Below are positions 1 through 30,558 of a stretch of 64,000 bases of DNA, piece by piece. Each line of letters begins with the position of its first letter. Position 1 is the first letter of the stretch. Source of the DNA: Hormiphora californensis (Eukaryota; Ctenophora; Tentaculata; Cydippida; Pleurobrachiidae); NCBI GenBank assembly GCA_020137815.1, contig CM035359.1, positions 7,402,739 through 7,466,738 of the forward strand, in the 5' to 3' direction. Made by a program: the position numbers and the translations under genes. The notes beneath the pieces were generated by a model that searched no databases, was not told the origin of the DNA, and saw only the letters and a list, made by a program, of their open reading frames with translations.

Positions 1-690
1 GTCTCCCTTTCTCTCTCTATCACTCTCTCCCGTCTTTCTTTTCACTAACACACTGTGTGTCTCTCTCTTCTCTCTCTATCTCTGTTCCTTCTCTCTCTAT
101 CTCTGTTCCTTCTCTCTCTATCTCTGTTCCTTCTCTCTCTATCTCTGTTCCTTCTCTCTCTATCTCTGTTCCTTCTCTCTCTATCTCTGTTCCTTCTCTC
201 TTTACTCTTTCCTTCTCCTTTTCTGTTCCTTCCTTTACTTGTTCCTTCTCCTCTATCTCTGTTCCTTCTCTCTCTATCTGTTCCTTCTCCCCTATCTCTG
301 GCTTCTCTCCTCTCTTTTGTGACCAAAACTGGGCTTGTTTAGAGCTTGCGGAAGACTGTATCGCAGGATGTCGAAAGGGGGGGAGAGAGGCGGGGAAAGG
401 GGGGGAGAGAGAGAGGGAGAAGAAGGAGAGAGAAGGGGGAGAGAGAGAGGAGAGGGGAGAAAAAGAGGGATAAAAGAGAGAAAAAAAAGAAAAAAATTTC
501 TTCCCCGACAAAAAAACTCCAGTGAAAAACTGGGGGGAAAAAAAGCAGAACTTTATTGGTGCGTGGTATCGATGCGGAATGAAAGAGAGACAAAGGACGA
601 TAACCCACCACCACGACCCCCCCGCCTTCTCTTGTCCTCTCTGTGCTCTCTCTTTCTCTCCAAAAACAGATAACGTAATGCACAGGACAT
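1..690. repeat. Low-complexity pyrimidine/purine tracts
   Basis: CT-rich units of about 18 bases (variants of tctctctctatctctgtt) are repeated over 60-300, followed by GA-rich sequence from 370 to 480. Several open frames cross this stretch in every direction, but all are serine/leucine or arginine/glutamate simple-sequence translations. I see no gene here. Confidence 0.85.
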
Positions 691-1043
691 GTTAAACTAA
701 AGCATAATTTCACTGACTCGTGACGCGGAGAAGAGTGTTAAAATTGAAGGAAATATCTGAGCGTCAAAAATATATTTTACAAGAGTTAAATTAAATGCTT
801 GTCAAGTTATTCAAAAATTCAGAAAAATTTATTGATCCATTTATGATATAGATTATTGTGAAAATTACTGAAGTTTTGAATTCAACATGTAAATTTCCCT
901 TTGGAATTTTGTCTGAAGTTACTTTTGGCTGGTCTGTAGGTTGGTACTGGGGTAGGAAGATATTGTTCCATCTCGTCACGGGTTGAGGGAAAAAAATTTG
1001 TTACATCAGGAATCAAGTTAATTTTTTTGATTATGTTAAATCA

Positions 1044-1143
1044 NNNNNNNNNNNNNNNNNNNNNNNNNNNNNNNNNNNNNNNNNNNNNNNNNNNNNNNNN
1101 NNNNNNNNNNNNNNNNNNNNNNNNNNNNNNNNNNNNNNNNNNN
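1044..1143. other. Assembly gap, exactly 100 N
   Basis: A run of 100 N. This round number is the usual placeholder for a scaffold join of unknown size, so the true distance between its sides is not known. Confidence 0.98.
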
Positions 1144-1803
1144 CAGTTTTAGGGGAATTTTAAAAGGGAACCGGTTTTGGGGGAGGGGGGTAAGAAAGGG
1201 CCTTTTAGGAATAATACTTTATCTGGGGAAAATTTTTTTTAGAATTAAAGGAAAGGGGGGGTTTTTAAAAATTATATAAAGGGGGGGATATAAAGTTTTT
1301 CCCCGGTTTTAAAAAGGGGGGGAAAAAAGGGGGGCCCCCCCCGGGGGGGAATTTTTTTTTTCCCCCCTTTTTTTCCCCGTTTTTTTTTTTTTTTTTCCCC
1401 TTTCCCCTCCCTCTTCTAAATCTTTAAATTTTTTTACTGGATCTCCCCCGAAGAAATTTTCTTTTCCCCAGTCAAAAATTTGGGTTAATATTTCGTCTTT
1501 AAATGGGGTTTATTGACAAGGAGAGAGGGGGGGGGGGGGAAAAAAGGGGGGGGGAAAAAAAAAAAAAAAAGGGAAAAAGGGGAAAAAAGGGGGGGCAGGG
1601 AAAGGAAAAAAAAAAAGGGAAAGGGGGGGGAAAAAACCCCCGGGGGGGGAAAAAAAACCCCCCAAAAAAAAAAAAGGGGGGGGGGGGGAAAAAAAAAAAA
1701 GGGAAAAGGGGGAAAAAGGGGGGGGGGGGGGGGGGGGGGGAAAAAAAAGGGGAAAAAAAAAAAGGGGGGAAAAAAAAGGGGAAAAAAAAAAAAAAAAAAA
1801 ACC

Positions 1804-1853
<50 letters not shown>

Positions 1854-1870
1854 CCCCCTTTTTTAAAAAT
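1144..1870. other. Homopolymer-inflated, probably unreliable sequence
   Basis: From the gap edge the sequence becomes runs of 4-20 identical bases (g, a, t or c) with almost no mixed sequence, clearest at 1250-1400 and 1520-1870. No biological repeat family looks like this. It is best read as a failed consensus or read end next to the gap. The lysine/glycine open frames here are artefacts. Confidence 0.8.
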
Positions 1871-2320
1871 TTTTTTTAAAAAAAAAAACCAATCTTCTTT
1901 CCTTCCCTTCCCCTTTCTTTTCCCCTCTTTCTTCTTTTTTTATTCTCTTCTCCCCTCTTTTCCCTCTTTTCCTTCTTCCCTTTTTCTTCCTCTCTCTTCT
2001 CCCCTTTTTTCCCTGCGGGCCCAATGAGCAAAAAAGGGAAATTGGATACAAATAGGGTAGACGCACAATACAACGAACATTGTTTAAGCAATTTTCCTCT
2101 CCCTAGGGTCTGGGGGGGGGTACATGTCCCCCTTTCCCTTTGGCGTGGGTATCACGTGGGATTAATGGAATCGTTTGGGTAAACGTCCCTTGTTTGGGAG
2201 CTGGTTGTTGGGGGCGGGGGCCAAAAAAAATTTTTTTGGCTACCCCGGGGAAGACGGGAAAGTGCGTAAGGGGGGGAGAGGAAGAGAGAGAGGAGAGAGA
2301 GAGGAGGGGAAGGGGGGAGA

Positions 2321-2397
<77 letters not shown>

Positions 2398-3526
2398 GCA
2401 CAGAAAATGGATGAGGGAAGTCCCAAAATTACGAAACTCTACACAATATTTAAAAATAAGATCAGATATGACAAGATAATGTATTGATATCGGCTAAGGG
2501 TATCAGCAGCCAGCAAAGAAACACTTATAAACTGAAGGGACTTTCAATAGATTTCAACTTGTGATCAACAACAGGGATAGGGACAACTATCAGTTGGCTT
2601 ATTCATGTTCAGACGGTCTCATGAGTCTTCACAACACTGCGAACAGTGCAATTTATTAGCTGGTAAATGTTATACAATATGGTGGGATACTGTCCAACAA
2701 TCAAATTTAACTGCAACACTCTAATATTACGGACATGTAGTAGGGTGGAGCAGCAGGTCCTGCAGAGTATCCCACTATCTCAGTCTCGCATTATCCCGTT
2801 CTGTGTCACACACATCCAGTACTCTAGTGTCGTTACAGGAACGCGCCGTCACCACCACACTGAGGAGAATACAGTGTCTACACACAAGACAGCGGCGCGC
2901 ACATACCCTGTGTGAGTGCCCGCCGCTACAAATTAGGAAATTTGTTTTGATAGCCGTCGATTTGTCCAGTAAATTGGATAATATCTGAGACAGTCTCTCG
3001 GATTTCTAGACAGAGAGTAATTCATGCCATGAGGCAGTGTGGAAACTCAAATAAACAAATTATCTGAAGGTTAAATCTTTTAAGAATATGAAAATACCAG
3101 CCATTCATGTTGGATATTCCCAGATGTTTTGACGTGTTTCAGACCCATTTCAAGGTCTTGTGAAGAGAAGACCCCAACTCCTTGACATGCTACACTGTCT
3201 GTTGCAGCAGACGTCGCTGCAAGGGACAGAATAGCCTGCCAAGTCCATGAACTAACCCAGTGAATGAATATGACATGTTTTGTCAATATATAAAAAATAA
3301 AAACAATTCTCATCCAACTTTTAATGTCTCTTCTGTCCACCTCTTTCTAGCTCTCTCCCAAATAGTTATCTTTGTCAAATAAAGACCCTTCCTCGCGTTG
3401 CCCAGAACTTTTCTGGTTGTGATTGATGAAGTGGTTGAACATGAAGAGAAACAACAGTCACTATATTGGTAATTGTCCCTTGTATATACACTTGTAATAA
3501 TAAAGTGTTATTGTAACTTCTGGTAT
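1871..3526. other. Intergenic; no gene seen
   Basis: CT-rich to about 2010, a GA tract at 2260-2400, then ordinary AT-rich sequence with no exon-like open frame bounded by splice sites. It lies beyond the stop codon of the minus-strand GTF2A1 gene and would include its 3' UTR. I saw no convincing AATAAA signal on the minus strand here. Confidence 0.5.
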
Positions 3527-5954
3527 CTAGAACTCTCCATCTCCAATTGCCTTCTGAAAAACGTGGTCTTTTCCCTTGATGTGCATCACTCCATCCTTAA
3601 GATATAGTTTCCACTTGTTCTTACTTCTCGTCACCTACAGAGTGGTGTTTTAGGAGATATTATACATCATGCCACCAGACTGGTGACATTTTAACACGAT
3701 GTCTATGTGTTATTCAAGTTCAGTAGGAATTTGCACATGTATTTGTACACCGCCCACCGGAAGGAGCCACCCACCTTATCAAAGAGGCAAACAATAACGT
3801 TATCAGTCTTGAGGTGTTCCTCTCCATCTTCATCACTCTCATCATCTTCTGAATTTAGTGGATCATCCTCTTCTTCCTAGGGGGAGGGGGGGTAATTATT
3901 AGCATGTTAATGGTGGAATCGGTGGATATCCGATAGAGTCAAACTTGACCTGTCACCTGTCACTTCGGTTCTGATGTTCATGTCACTGTTGTGGGGTGAT
4001 GGGGGTACGCGCGCACCCTAAATGCTAGCGATTGTTTGTTTTCGTGCAGATGACCCACAAAAACTAGCGATAGAAAGTCTCACTTGTTCAGAGTGGGGTT
4101 TCTGTGCGTTTTGACTCAGCCACGAGCCATAATTCCGGCATATGTTTTACTTGGATACATTCAACCGGAAAGAAGTAGAAGCTTTGGGAACTGCGGTTCA
4201 GTGGAGGGTGGACAACGGGAATATACTTCAAGTACATGAATACTGGGATGAATATTGAATAAGGGAAATAGCCAGAGACTTTTCCCGGGGTACCCAGTAC
4301 CCACCCTGGTACTTACAATCGGTACATCAATACCAGTGCCACCATCACCATCTCCCCCCACATCAACATCCTCATCAGTACCATCATCGTCATCATCTTC
4401 ATCTTCACTCTCATCACTGTCAACAAACTCACCTGGAAGTACAGTTCATTGTATAAATACAGTAGGATGTTTGATAATTTGAATGAATGAATCTAAAACT
4501 TATTTCTTATAAATACAGATAAGATTAGCCGTCGGAGTAACTGACTATAACTAATCATCTTACCAGCATCTTCATCTGAGTCTAATCCTCCATCAACCTG
4601 TATCACAACACTTCCTTTCTGTTTGGGGGGGGGGGGTTAGTAATGATTGGGGAATATGGGGTAGAGTAGGGCTCTAAAATTGATGGTAAGGGTACTATTC
4701 ACAATTGAAATGCAACAAGATTTACCTTGAGAAGGGTTCGTTTCAGCTGAGCCTTGGCTTCCTCCCCTGACAGGTCAGGTAAGTACACAGATCTACGTTT
4801 CTTCTTCTTCTTCTCTGGAGGGGGTGACGATGTAGCGGTACTATCTGGAGGGGGAATAGTTAATTAGGGATGGATTATCTGGGGGAATAGTTAGGGATAA
4901 TAATTAGGGATGGATTATCTGGGGAAGGATTGGATAGTTTGGGATGTCAGCGGCTAGGAGAATATCTGGTTTTAATAGTGCTCCTTCTCCCTACCAGTAC
5001 CCCAACATACCTTCTATAATATCATCACAGTCACCCTGTATAGTGTCACAGCACCCATCAACCTGTATAGAATCGCTACCCTTGTTATATTCCTCCTTAG
5101 TAGCGGTACACACACCAGACAGAGAGGGGAATGGGACAGTGAAGGTAGAGGATGAACTACCTGCCTGACTTCCTGTAGGTAAAGTTATGAAATACTCAAA
5201 ATTAAAAGAGGGCACCCCACTCTCAAAGTAGGAAAGAGTCTTAGTTAACCTACAAAAGTTAACAAGTTAACACGTGTTACCTATGTTGGCTGGCCGTGCT
5301 GCAATTGGTTGTCGAGCTAGCAGGGTTTGAGGTGGCCTGCCCATCACGAAACCTGCAAAATTCATTATTAGTCAATCCTAGAATTGTTTTTTTATCCCAC
5401 TCATTCATGCTAAAGAGGTAGCCGTGGCTAAATAAAAGCAAATAGACGCCCTACAGTGTGAAACACCCCATACCGTGGTTCTGAGGTTGCCCCATGTGCA
5501 TGTGTCGGTGGTGGGGCATGTAATCAGGGGGATTAGAGGGCTCCAACGCTGAACTTGCTTGTACCTTTCTCTCCCACAACTGTAGAAGGGAGAATGTTTG
5601 AGAAATTCTCCAGACCAAATGTGAACAAAGTAATATTTGATCTACCCTCACAGAGCACGAAATAAAATGACGGTGTGAGCCACACAAAGGTATATCGCTC
5701 TCTTCAGTATGTCAATAAACACCATAAAAAAAGGATCCTTACCATTTTAAGTTCCTGTAAGACACTATCTTCGATTCCCTCATTTAGAAAGGTCTCTCTG
5801 GATGACTTGATAGTCTCCTCTATTACACGCTTGTATACAAATTGCTACACAAATCACAGACAGGGGAGGTTAGAACAATAATAACAACATTAAACTGTCA
5901 ATTTACCAGATATCAATTGAAACTAACCACAGAAGTATTGGAGTTGTTGGCCAT
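3527..5954 (-). CDS. GTF2A1: Transcription initiation factor IIA, alpha/beta subunit
   Basis: TFIIA binds TBP and stabilises it on core promoters; this gene encodes the precursor of the two large subunits. Ten exons in transcription order: 5928-5954, 5743-5844, 5474-5579, 5281-5352, 5011-5172, 4726-4844, 4564-4618, 4317-4432, 3775-3876, 3527-3634. All junctions are GT-AG and the phases join to a 279-residue protein. The N terminus (MANNSNTS, then VYKRVIEETIKSSRETFLNEG and VLQELKMLWERK) matches the conserved helical region. The middle is variable and ends in a long acidic stretch. The C terminus reads EEEDDPLNSEDDESDEDGEE, then DNVIVCLFDK, TRSKNKWKLYLKDGVM and KAIGDGEF, which is the conserved beta-barrel half. 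Human is 376 residues; the difference is in the spacer. The AG acceptor segment of the 4726-4844 exon is partly repeated in the adjoining intron (4841-4930). Confidence 0.95.
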
Positions 5955-6010
5955 ATCCCTTCAGCAGTGGAGAAGAGAGGGACGAAGGCAGTGGCAGAGG
6001 TCCGAGAACT

Positions 6011-6020
6011 GCCTTTTATA
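6011..6020 (-). promoter_or_regulatory. TATA box candidate for GTF2A1
   Basis: On the minus strand the sequence reads TATAAAAGGC, 57 bases upstream of the GTF2A1 start codon. This allows a start of transcription near 5985 and a short 5' UTR. The match is close to the metazoan TATA consensus, but position is the only other support. Confidence 0.5.
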
Positions 6021-6430
6021 CTCCTCGGCTCTCGGGTAAACCCCCATGACTTAGAAATGTGCGACACATAGCAGGCGTTCATCTGACATCTTTCACCATG
6101 TAAAACACATTAAACGCCTGTTCATCCAACGCGACATTTAATGAGTCTATCATAAAATTTCCATTTTGAGACGCGGCATCGCACACTTCAAAAACATGGC
6201 GCCTGAACGTTTCAAAAATGCGCGCAAGCGCAGTATAAAAATATATAAATATGAAAATCGGCGCGCTCAAAAAACCAGAACACAACTTTTGAAGGGCGCC
6301 GTTACGATCTGGGTGTTTGGTGGCCTGTTTACAGGTGCGCGCTGCCAAAAAAGTTGATTCACTAAAATGGCTCTAACCGCCAAACCACTCAACCGTTTTG
6401 GCTAATTCAAAGTTTATCTGGTAGGAAATG

Positions 6431-6495
6431 TCAAGGCCTAACCCCAACCCAAACCCCAGCCCTAACCCTAACCCCACTTTAGCCCTAACCCTAAA
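6431..6495. repeat. Degenerate interstitial telomere-like CCCTAA repeat
   Basis: Variants of cctaacc and ccctaa (complement TTAGGG, the common animal telomere unit) occur about ten times in 65 bases, mixed with ccccaac and ccccagc. It sits inside intergenic DNA between two genes, so it is not a chromosome end. Confidence 0.6.
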
Positions 6496-6659
6496 AAACC
6501 GTTTGTCAGCACTCTCCAAACACCCAGATTTTAACGCTGGCCACTTTTGAAACTCAGGTTTTCAAAAGATTTCAGCCTTTGAAAACTGCCGGTGGCGGGT
6601 GGCCAGTGGCCACTGGCCCCTGATAAGGCAGCGCTTTTCAATTTGAAAACAGAAAACTG

Positions 6660-6971
6660 ATGTACCAAATCCTCTATTGGTGCGCCTTTCTGTCACAGAT
6701 GCACTTTGATCGCCCTAAAACCGATTTTACAGTGGAGCACAAGTCATTCTCAACAAAATACTTCCACTCTTTTACTGTAAGGGCCGCTCGGCTATGGAAC
6801 ACATTGCCGAAAGAGGTTAATACAGCAGTGACCTTAGATACGTTCAAGATCCTGCTGGGCCGTTGGCTGGACCACTTCCCTGACAATCCACCTGTGAAGA
6901 GTTATTCTACCCGGAACAACAATTCTATCATGGACTGGGTTTTGGAGGTTCGAGCTAAAGGGGGATGCTGA
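6660..6971 (+). pseudogene. 3' end fragment of a CR1-like LINE ORF2
   Basis: About 100 codons with the C-terminal tail seen downstream of reverse transcriptase in CR1-type LINEs: FTVRAARLWNTLPKEVN followed by PDNPPVKSYSTRNNNSI. The complete LINE at 37510-42030 ends in the related PDHPPVRGYRSPNDNSL. No endonuclease or polymerase domain lies upstream, so this is a 5'-truncated dead copy. An AATAAA (6999-7004) follows the stop codon. Confidence 0.75.
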
Positions 6972-7004
6972 AAAGACTGACACCGGTTACGATTCTGTAA
7001 TAAA

Positions 7005-8733
7005 GTATATTTATCAAGTTTAACGCCAAACGTTAAAATCTGGGTGCCTTGCGGCTTGCTTACTACTAAAAATTCCGTCGATTGTGGCGGTTAAGACGGA
7101 TAAGGGGCCGGGAGGACCCATTAGGCTCTGGTTAGGACTATGTTTGGGCATATCGGTTAGCGTTTTCGATTATCTATCAAATGGAGACCTCCGAATATGT
7201 TGATCACCCCTTCTGACTTCTGTTTGAGTCGCCTGACACTGTGTTCGTGGTCCCGAATATAAAGAAAGTATGAAAAATTCAACCCTCTGTATCAGAACGG
7301 TGTTGATGAAACAAAGAGTTGTTTCTATTCGATTTCTGTTTAAGGAAATTCTAAACAATCAACAACGTATACGATACGATTCAAATTTAAGGAACTTCAG
7401 TGAATTTCGATTAATTAATGAATTTTCTTGAAGGATCTAAGGATCTCCTAACCCTCCTTTAGAGGGCGTGGTAAGAGAGGGAGAGAGCAAGGGAAGTAAG
7501 CGACAGTTGACACATTGTGCTGGGTATAGGGGATGATCGTCAGAGTGGTATCTTGGAAATTTAGTCAAGTAGTACATCCGGAGTATGATGGCAGAGAGCT
7601 AGAGATCTGGGAAACCGTAGACACTAGACAGTCGACAGTAGACACTAGACAGTGTGCCTAACTAGCTTGTACTAGTTAGGCACAAACTTGTATAAATTTC
7701 TGGAACTGCTATTTAAAGACCCACACTCAATTTATTATTTTATTTTTCATAATTCCCTCAATATACACATTGCAAATGCTAGTTGGTTTTATTATTTGTA
7801 CACACAGTACACACACTCTATTCTTGAAAGAGTTGAGAGAGAGATAGAAGGTAGGAAGTGAATATATGATCGACACACAGCCCACCTACTCAAAAACATA
7901 TATCACAGGGCACAACAATTCCCGCATACGCATTATGTTCAGTGAAATAGTGACTGGTTCGCTCTCAACAGGAGGTTGTACTAGCAGGCAGCTACATTGT
8001 GTGTACTAGCCACACCCATTCCACTGTAACACTATACCTCCCAAAAGGGAAAGGGAGAAAAAGAGAGGATGTTTTGGTAGTGAGAGTGTAGGAGAAGGTG
8101 AGAGGTGGTGAGTCTGAGAGGGAAAGAATATACTATAGAGAGAGGTGACAAGGTTAAGTTCCTAAGTATATGACTAAAGAATCCTTACAATTTGAACTCT
8201 AAGTCACACTTTATTCTTGAGAGATGCCAATAGAGAGACTACATAAAAACATAGACAAAACTTGAGACTTGACCATTTAAGTTGTTTGTCATTTGTTTAT
8301 TAAATCCTGCCTGATTTTGTTTTCTCCTCTTCCTTAAATACGCTTACACTTGCTGCAGGCTGCTGTGAAACTTGGCAGAGGATGGGCAGTATTCCTGCAG
8401 TGTATCATGGTAGTGTATGGTAGTGTATAGTACACCTACCCTCTCCCACGGATATATATGATAATGAGTCATTCTAATCGCTTCTTTCATCCAAGCTTCT
8501 CCCCTCTCTCTCTCTCTCTCTCTTCTTCTCCCCCTCTCCTCTCTTCCCCCCCTTCTCTCTCTCTCTTCTCCCATGTTTTCGCGTTATGGGGTGCCTTTTT
8601 GAACAATGTTTGGAGAGAAAATGTGGGACGTGGGGAAAAAGGATCGAGATGGGGGAGGGAGTGGAAAAAGATCTTTTTTACTCATACTTTTTCTTCCCCC
8701 CCCCCGGAAGGCCTAAATGACTTGATGATTTAA
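7005..8733. other. Intergenic with one dispersed repeat
   Basis: No gene seen. It contains one copy (7807-8234) of a repeat found again at 11955-12381 and a CT tract at 8495-8575. Confidence 0.5.
7807..8234 (+). repeat. Dispersed repeat, copy 1
   Basis: About 430 bases nearly identical, in the same orientation, to 11955-12381 inside CBL intron 6. Both copies begin gtacacacactctattctt and pass through a shared purine-rich segment. No coding capacity and no clear terminal repeats were found, so its class is unknown. Confidence 0.75.
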
Positions 8734-10123
8734 GGGGACGCTAACCCAAAAATTTTTTTTTTGGTGCAGGGGGCTCTCACCGTAGGGTTGTAGGCCATGC
8801 CAAGGAGACCTCAAATATGCAATTTGAGCTCTCAAGTCGAATTCATATTTTTGCTACAGCTGCTTGAAAAATGAACTGAAAATAAGTTTTTGGCATCTTA
8901 AAAATACATTTGTAAAGATAGGATCATAAAAATTTGTGGATTTGAAGAGGACAAAGAGGTGAGTAGCCACAAAAAATGTTTTTGAAATCCGAGCTGATTT
9001 CCGGTCCTGAGATGGATTTCTTTTTTTTGACTTTAACGCCATATTTGGCCAAGTTCCGAAAATATGTGAAAGCTGTAAATTGGTCAAAAGTTGCGTCTAA
9101 CGATTCTCCATATGGCCATAAATTTTGGGCGCGTCCTTATTTGAGATAAGCTGTACAGAGGTTTTTTTGTGAAAGCCGTCATTTCAGAAATAAATAAATT
9201 CCCTGTATCTCAAAAACGACTGATCGTAGAGACCTGAGACTATGCTTAAACGATTCAGAAGGTCCGATTTTGGGGGGGTCTTCTGAGAGACATTTTGCTC
9301 CTACTTCAACCGTTTTTGCTGTAATTGCGAAAAACAAAAATCCATCTTCGCCATCGTGGATTTTTTGTGATTTTGTTTTTGGTGATTATAGGGACCCATA
9401 TGGACCAAATAGTGAAGAAAGTAGCTTGTTACACATTTTTCCATAGTTTCGGTCCTTTCTTAGCTAAAATTCCCTAATTACAGGATATTGGATTTTAGCT
9501 TTTGCCCTTTTCATAGAATTTGTTTTTCGCAATTACAGCAAAAACGGTTGAAGTAAGAGCAAAATGTCTCTCAGAAGACCCCCCCAAAATCGGACCTTCT
9601 GAATCGTTTAAGCATAGTCTCAGGTCTCTACGATCAGTCGTTTTTGAGATACAGGGAATTTATTTATTTCTAAAATGACGGCTTTCACAAAAAAACCTCT
9701 GTACAGCGTATCTCAAATAAGGACACGCCCAAAATTTATGGCCACTTAGATAATCGTTAGACGCAACTTTTCACCAATTTACAGCTTTCACATGTTTTCG
9801 GAACTTTGCCAAATAGGGCGTTAAAGTGGAAAAAAAGAAATCCATCTCAGGACCGGAAATCAGCTCGGATTGCAAAAAAAAATTTTGTGGTTATTCACCT
9901 TCATGTCCTCTTCAAATCCCCAAATTTTCATGCTCCTATCTTTAAAATAATTTTTTTGAGATGCCAAAAACGTATTTACAGGACATTTTTTAAACAGCTG
10001 TAGCAAAAATATGAATTCGACTTAAGGGCTAAAATTGCATATTTGAGGTCTCCTTGGCATGGCCTACAACCCTACGGTGAGAGATTTCCCTGCACTCGAA
10101 AAAAAATTTTGGTTAGCGTACCC
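8734..10123. mobile_element. Foldback DNA element between TTAA sites
   Basis: Two arms of about 605 bases (8734-9338 and 9519-10123) are inverted copies of each other, separated by about 180 bases. The ends read GGGGACGCTAACC and GGTTAGCGTACCC and abut TTAA on both sides (8730-8733 and 10124-10127). TTAA target duplication is typical of piggyBac-type transposases, though those termini usually begin CCC, so the assignment is tentative. Short open frames occur at matching places in both arms (8854-9087 and 9806-10003) and are only the arm sequence translated. No transposase is present. Confidence 0.8.
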
Positions 10124-10244
10124 TTAACAAATTATTGACTGATTGATTAACATGATTAATGATATTACTAATATTGATTCTCTATGATATAGGTCATAGG
10201 ATGATTGATATTGTTTAGAGTGTTTCCCTCGACCGATGCTGTGA

Positions 10245-28876
<18,632 letters not shown>

Positions 28877-29534
28877 CTTTGCGTGCTGATTACTGCTAGC
28901 GCTATTATTGTTTCGACAGTTTGAGTTTCGTGTTGAGCTTTAATAATACACCTCTATTATTATATGCTAATTTCCATTAGTTTTGGCTTAATTTTACTCT
29001 TTTTATAAAGAATTTTATATGAAATACTGTTGTTTCATCATACAAGTGGGGGAGAGAGAACCCTCAGATAGTTTTGTGTTTGTTTTGGTTGATTTATAAG
29101 GTGTCTTGAACTGAGGAAATTGTTTTTCAAAATTTAGGAAACGTACTGACCCAAATTCATTTGTATACAGATAACAGAAATTGAAGAGAGAAAGAGTCTT
29201 GTCAAACGTATAATAGGGAATCATTTATTAGGTTGTTAGGCTATTGGTTCGGTTTCTTTTTCTCGCTGCCCAGTGACTTGATTTTGACGCCCGATTACAC
29301 ATTTAGTGATCTGTTTGTTTCATTTTGTTTCTCACCATTGTACTTGTATAATCCGGCTCTGAGCTGTCTGGCGGCGCAGACCCGAAGTGAGGATCAAAAC
29401 AGGGCCTGGCGACACCAGACCGGTTTAACAGTATCCACTTTATGGAGCGCGCGATATATTTGTGATTACGCTGCGTTTGATGGTTGTCAGGTGTGAGCCG
29501 CGCACGCTAAAACTCAGCGCCGGCCCGACAGACA

Positions 29535-29679
29535 TAGTGGAAGCTCTTACGGTATTTCCCACGACCGTGGGAAAAGAGAGATAGATAGAAATAGTAAGAG
29601 AGAGCAATTTCTCTCTCTTAGTAATTCTATCTATCTTTCTTTTCCCACGGTCGTGGGAATACCGTAAGAGCTTCCACTA
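29535..29679. mobile_element. 145-bp palindromic element
   Basis: The arms are inverted copies beginning tagtggaagctcttacggta; inner pairs include cccacgaccgtggg. The centre is a GA/CT-rich stretch. Its size and near-perfect hairpin fit a MITE; no family is assigned. Confidence 0.65.
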
Positions 29680-29682
29680 ACA

Positions 29683-29837
29683 TAAAGTCGGATTTTTTGA
29701 AGTTGTCACCCCAAAATGACCGCGCATGTGAAATTTATCAATTTTCACGCGCACACCACACGTTAACATGTGATGTGACGCGCAAAAACATTCCGCGCAC
29801 GAGAAGGGGGGTGACAACTTCAAAAAATCCGACTTTA
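29683..29837. mobile_element. 155-bp MITE, copy 1
   Basis: The terminal inverted repeat starts taaagtcggattttttgaag and continues to gtgac. The interior contains cacacgttaacatgtgatgt. A second intact 155-bp copy is at 42161-42315 and an interrupted third is split at 37486-37509 and 42031-42163, so this is a family. Confidence 0.85.
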
Positions 29838-30558
29838 ACAACTTTTTTAACTTTCCACTTTCTGTTTTTAAACAAATTTTTAAAACGACCGCATTAAGAT
29901 TTAAGTCTGGTTGTTATGTTACGTCCCCTGCAACGTATGGCTGGCCGCTGATACTGAAGTACAAATCCCTCGTGTTGCCTATCGTGTTTACCAACCAAAA
30001 TAGTTTTCAAACTTTTTTCCTGAGGAGGGGGTGTCGGGTGACCCCTCTGGCGAACTCGCCAGCGGCCAGTTACTCGCGTGGTTTGCCATTGCATGAAGCA
30101 TAGTCTTGAAATCAGATAATGGAGTACTAGAGTCATTATTTTGTACTTCATTGATGTCTATGCCATGCTAGAGAGAGAAAGAGAGAGAAAGGAAAAAACC
30201 AAAATTCACAGATTTAATTTGATCATAAAATTAAAATATCCGGTCTCAGTAATGAACTGAATGAGAATCAATTAAAGAGAAACAACGATTTTGCAGTACT
30301 AATATTCAATTAAGAACAGGAGCTTTCGGCTAATCTATGTCAGACGTCTTCAGTTATGAGAATCCCCTTTTTAATGTAAACTGCAGCAAGCTGTACTTTG
30401 TACCCGACTCTTTCACTCGTGCTGCAATAGTTGAAGAAGGGGTATTTTAACTCGATATCCACAATCCCCCTCGATACCTCCCATATATCTCCCATATTGC
30501 CTCTATTTCTTGTCAAAAATCTGCCTTTAGCCCCCATTGTTATCCGTCCTGTGTGTGT

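Noticed and set aside
1503-2027. Lysine/glycine-rich frames
   Set aside because: Homopolymer artefact beside the assembly gap.
6431-6495. Telomere end
   Set aside because: Too short, degenerate, and flanked by genes on both sides.
8854-10003. Two open frames with similar proteins (8854-9087 and 9806-10003)
   Set aside because: They are the same foldback arm sequence read from its two inverted copies; no other evidence of coding.
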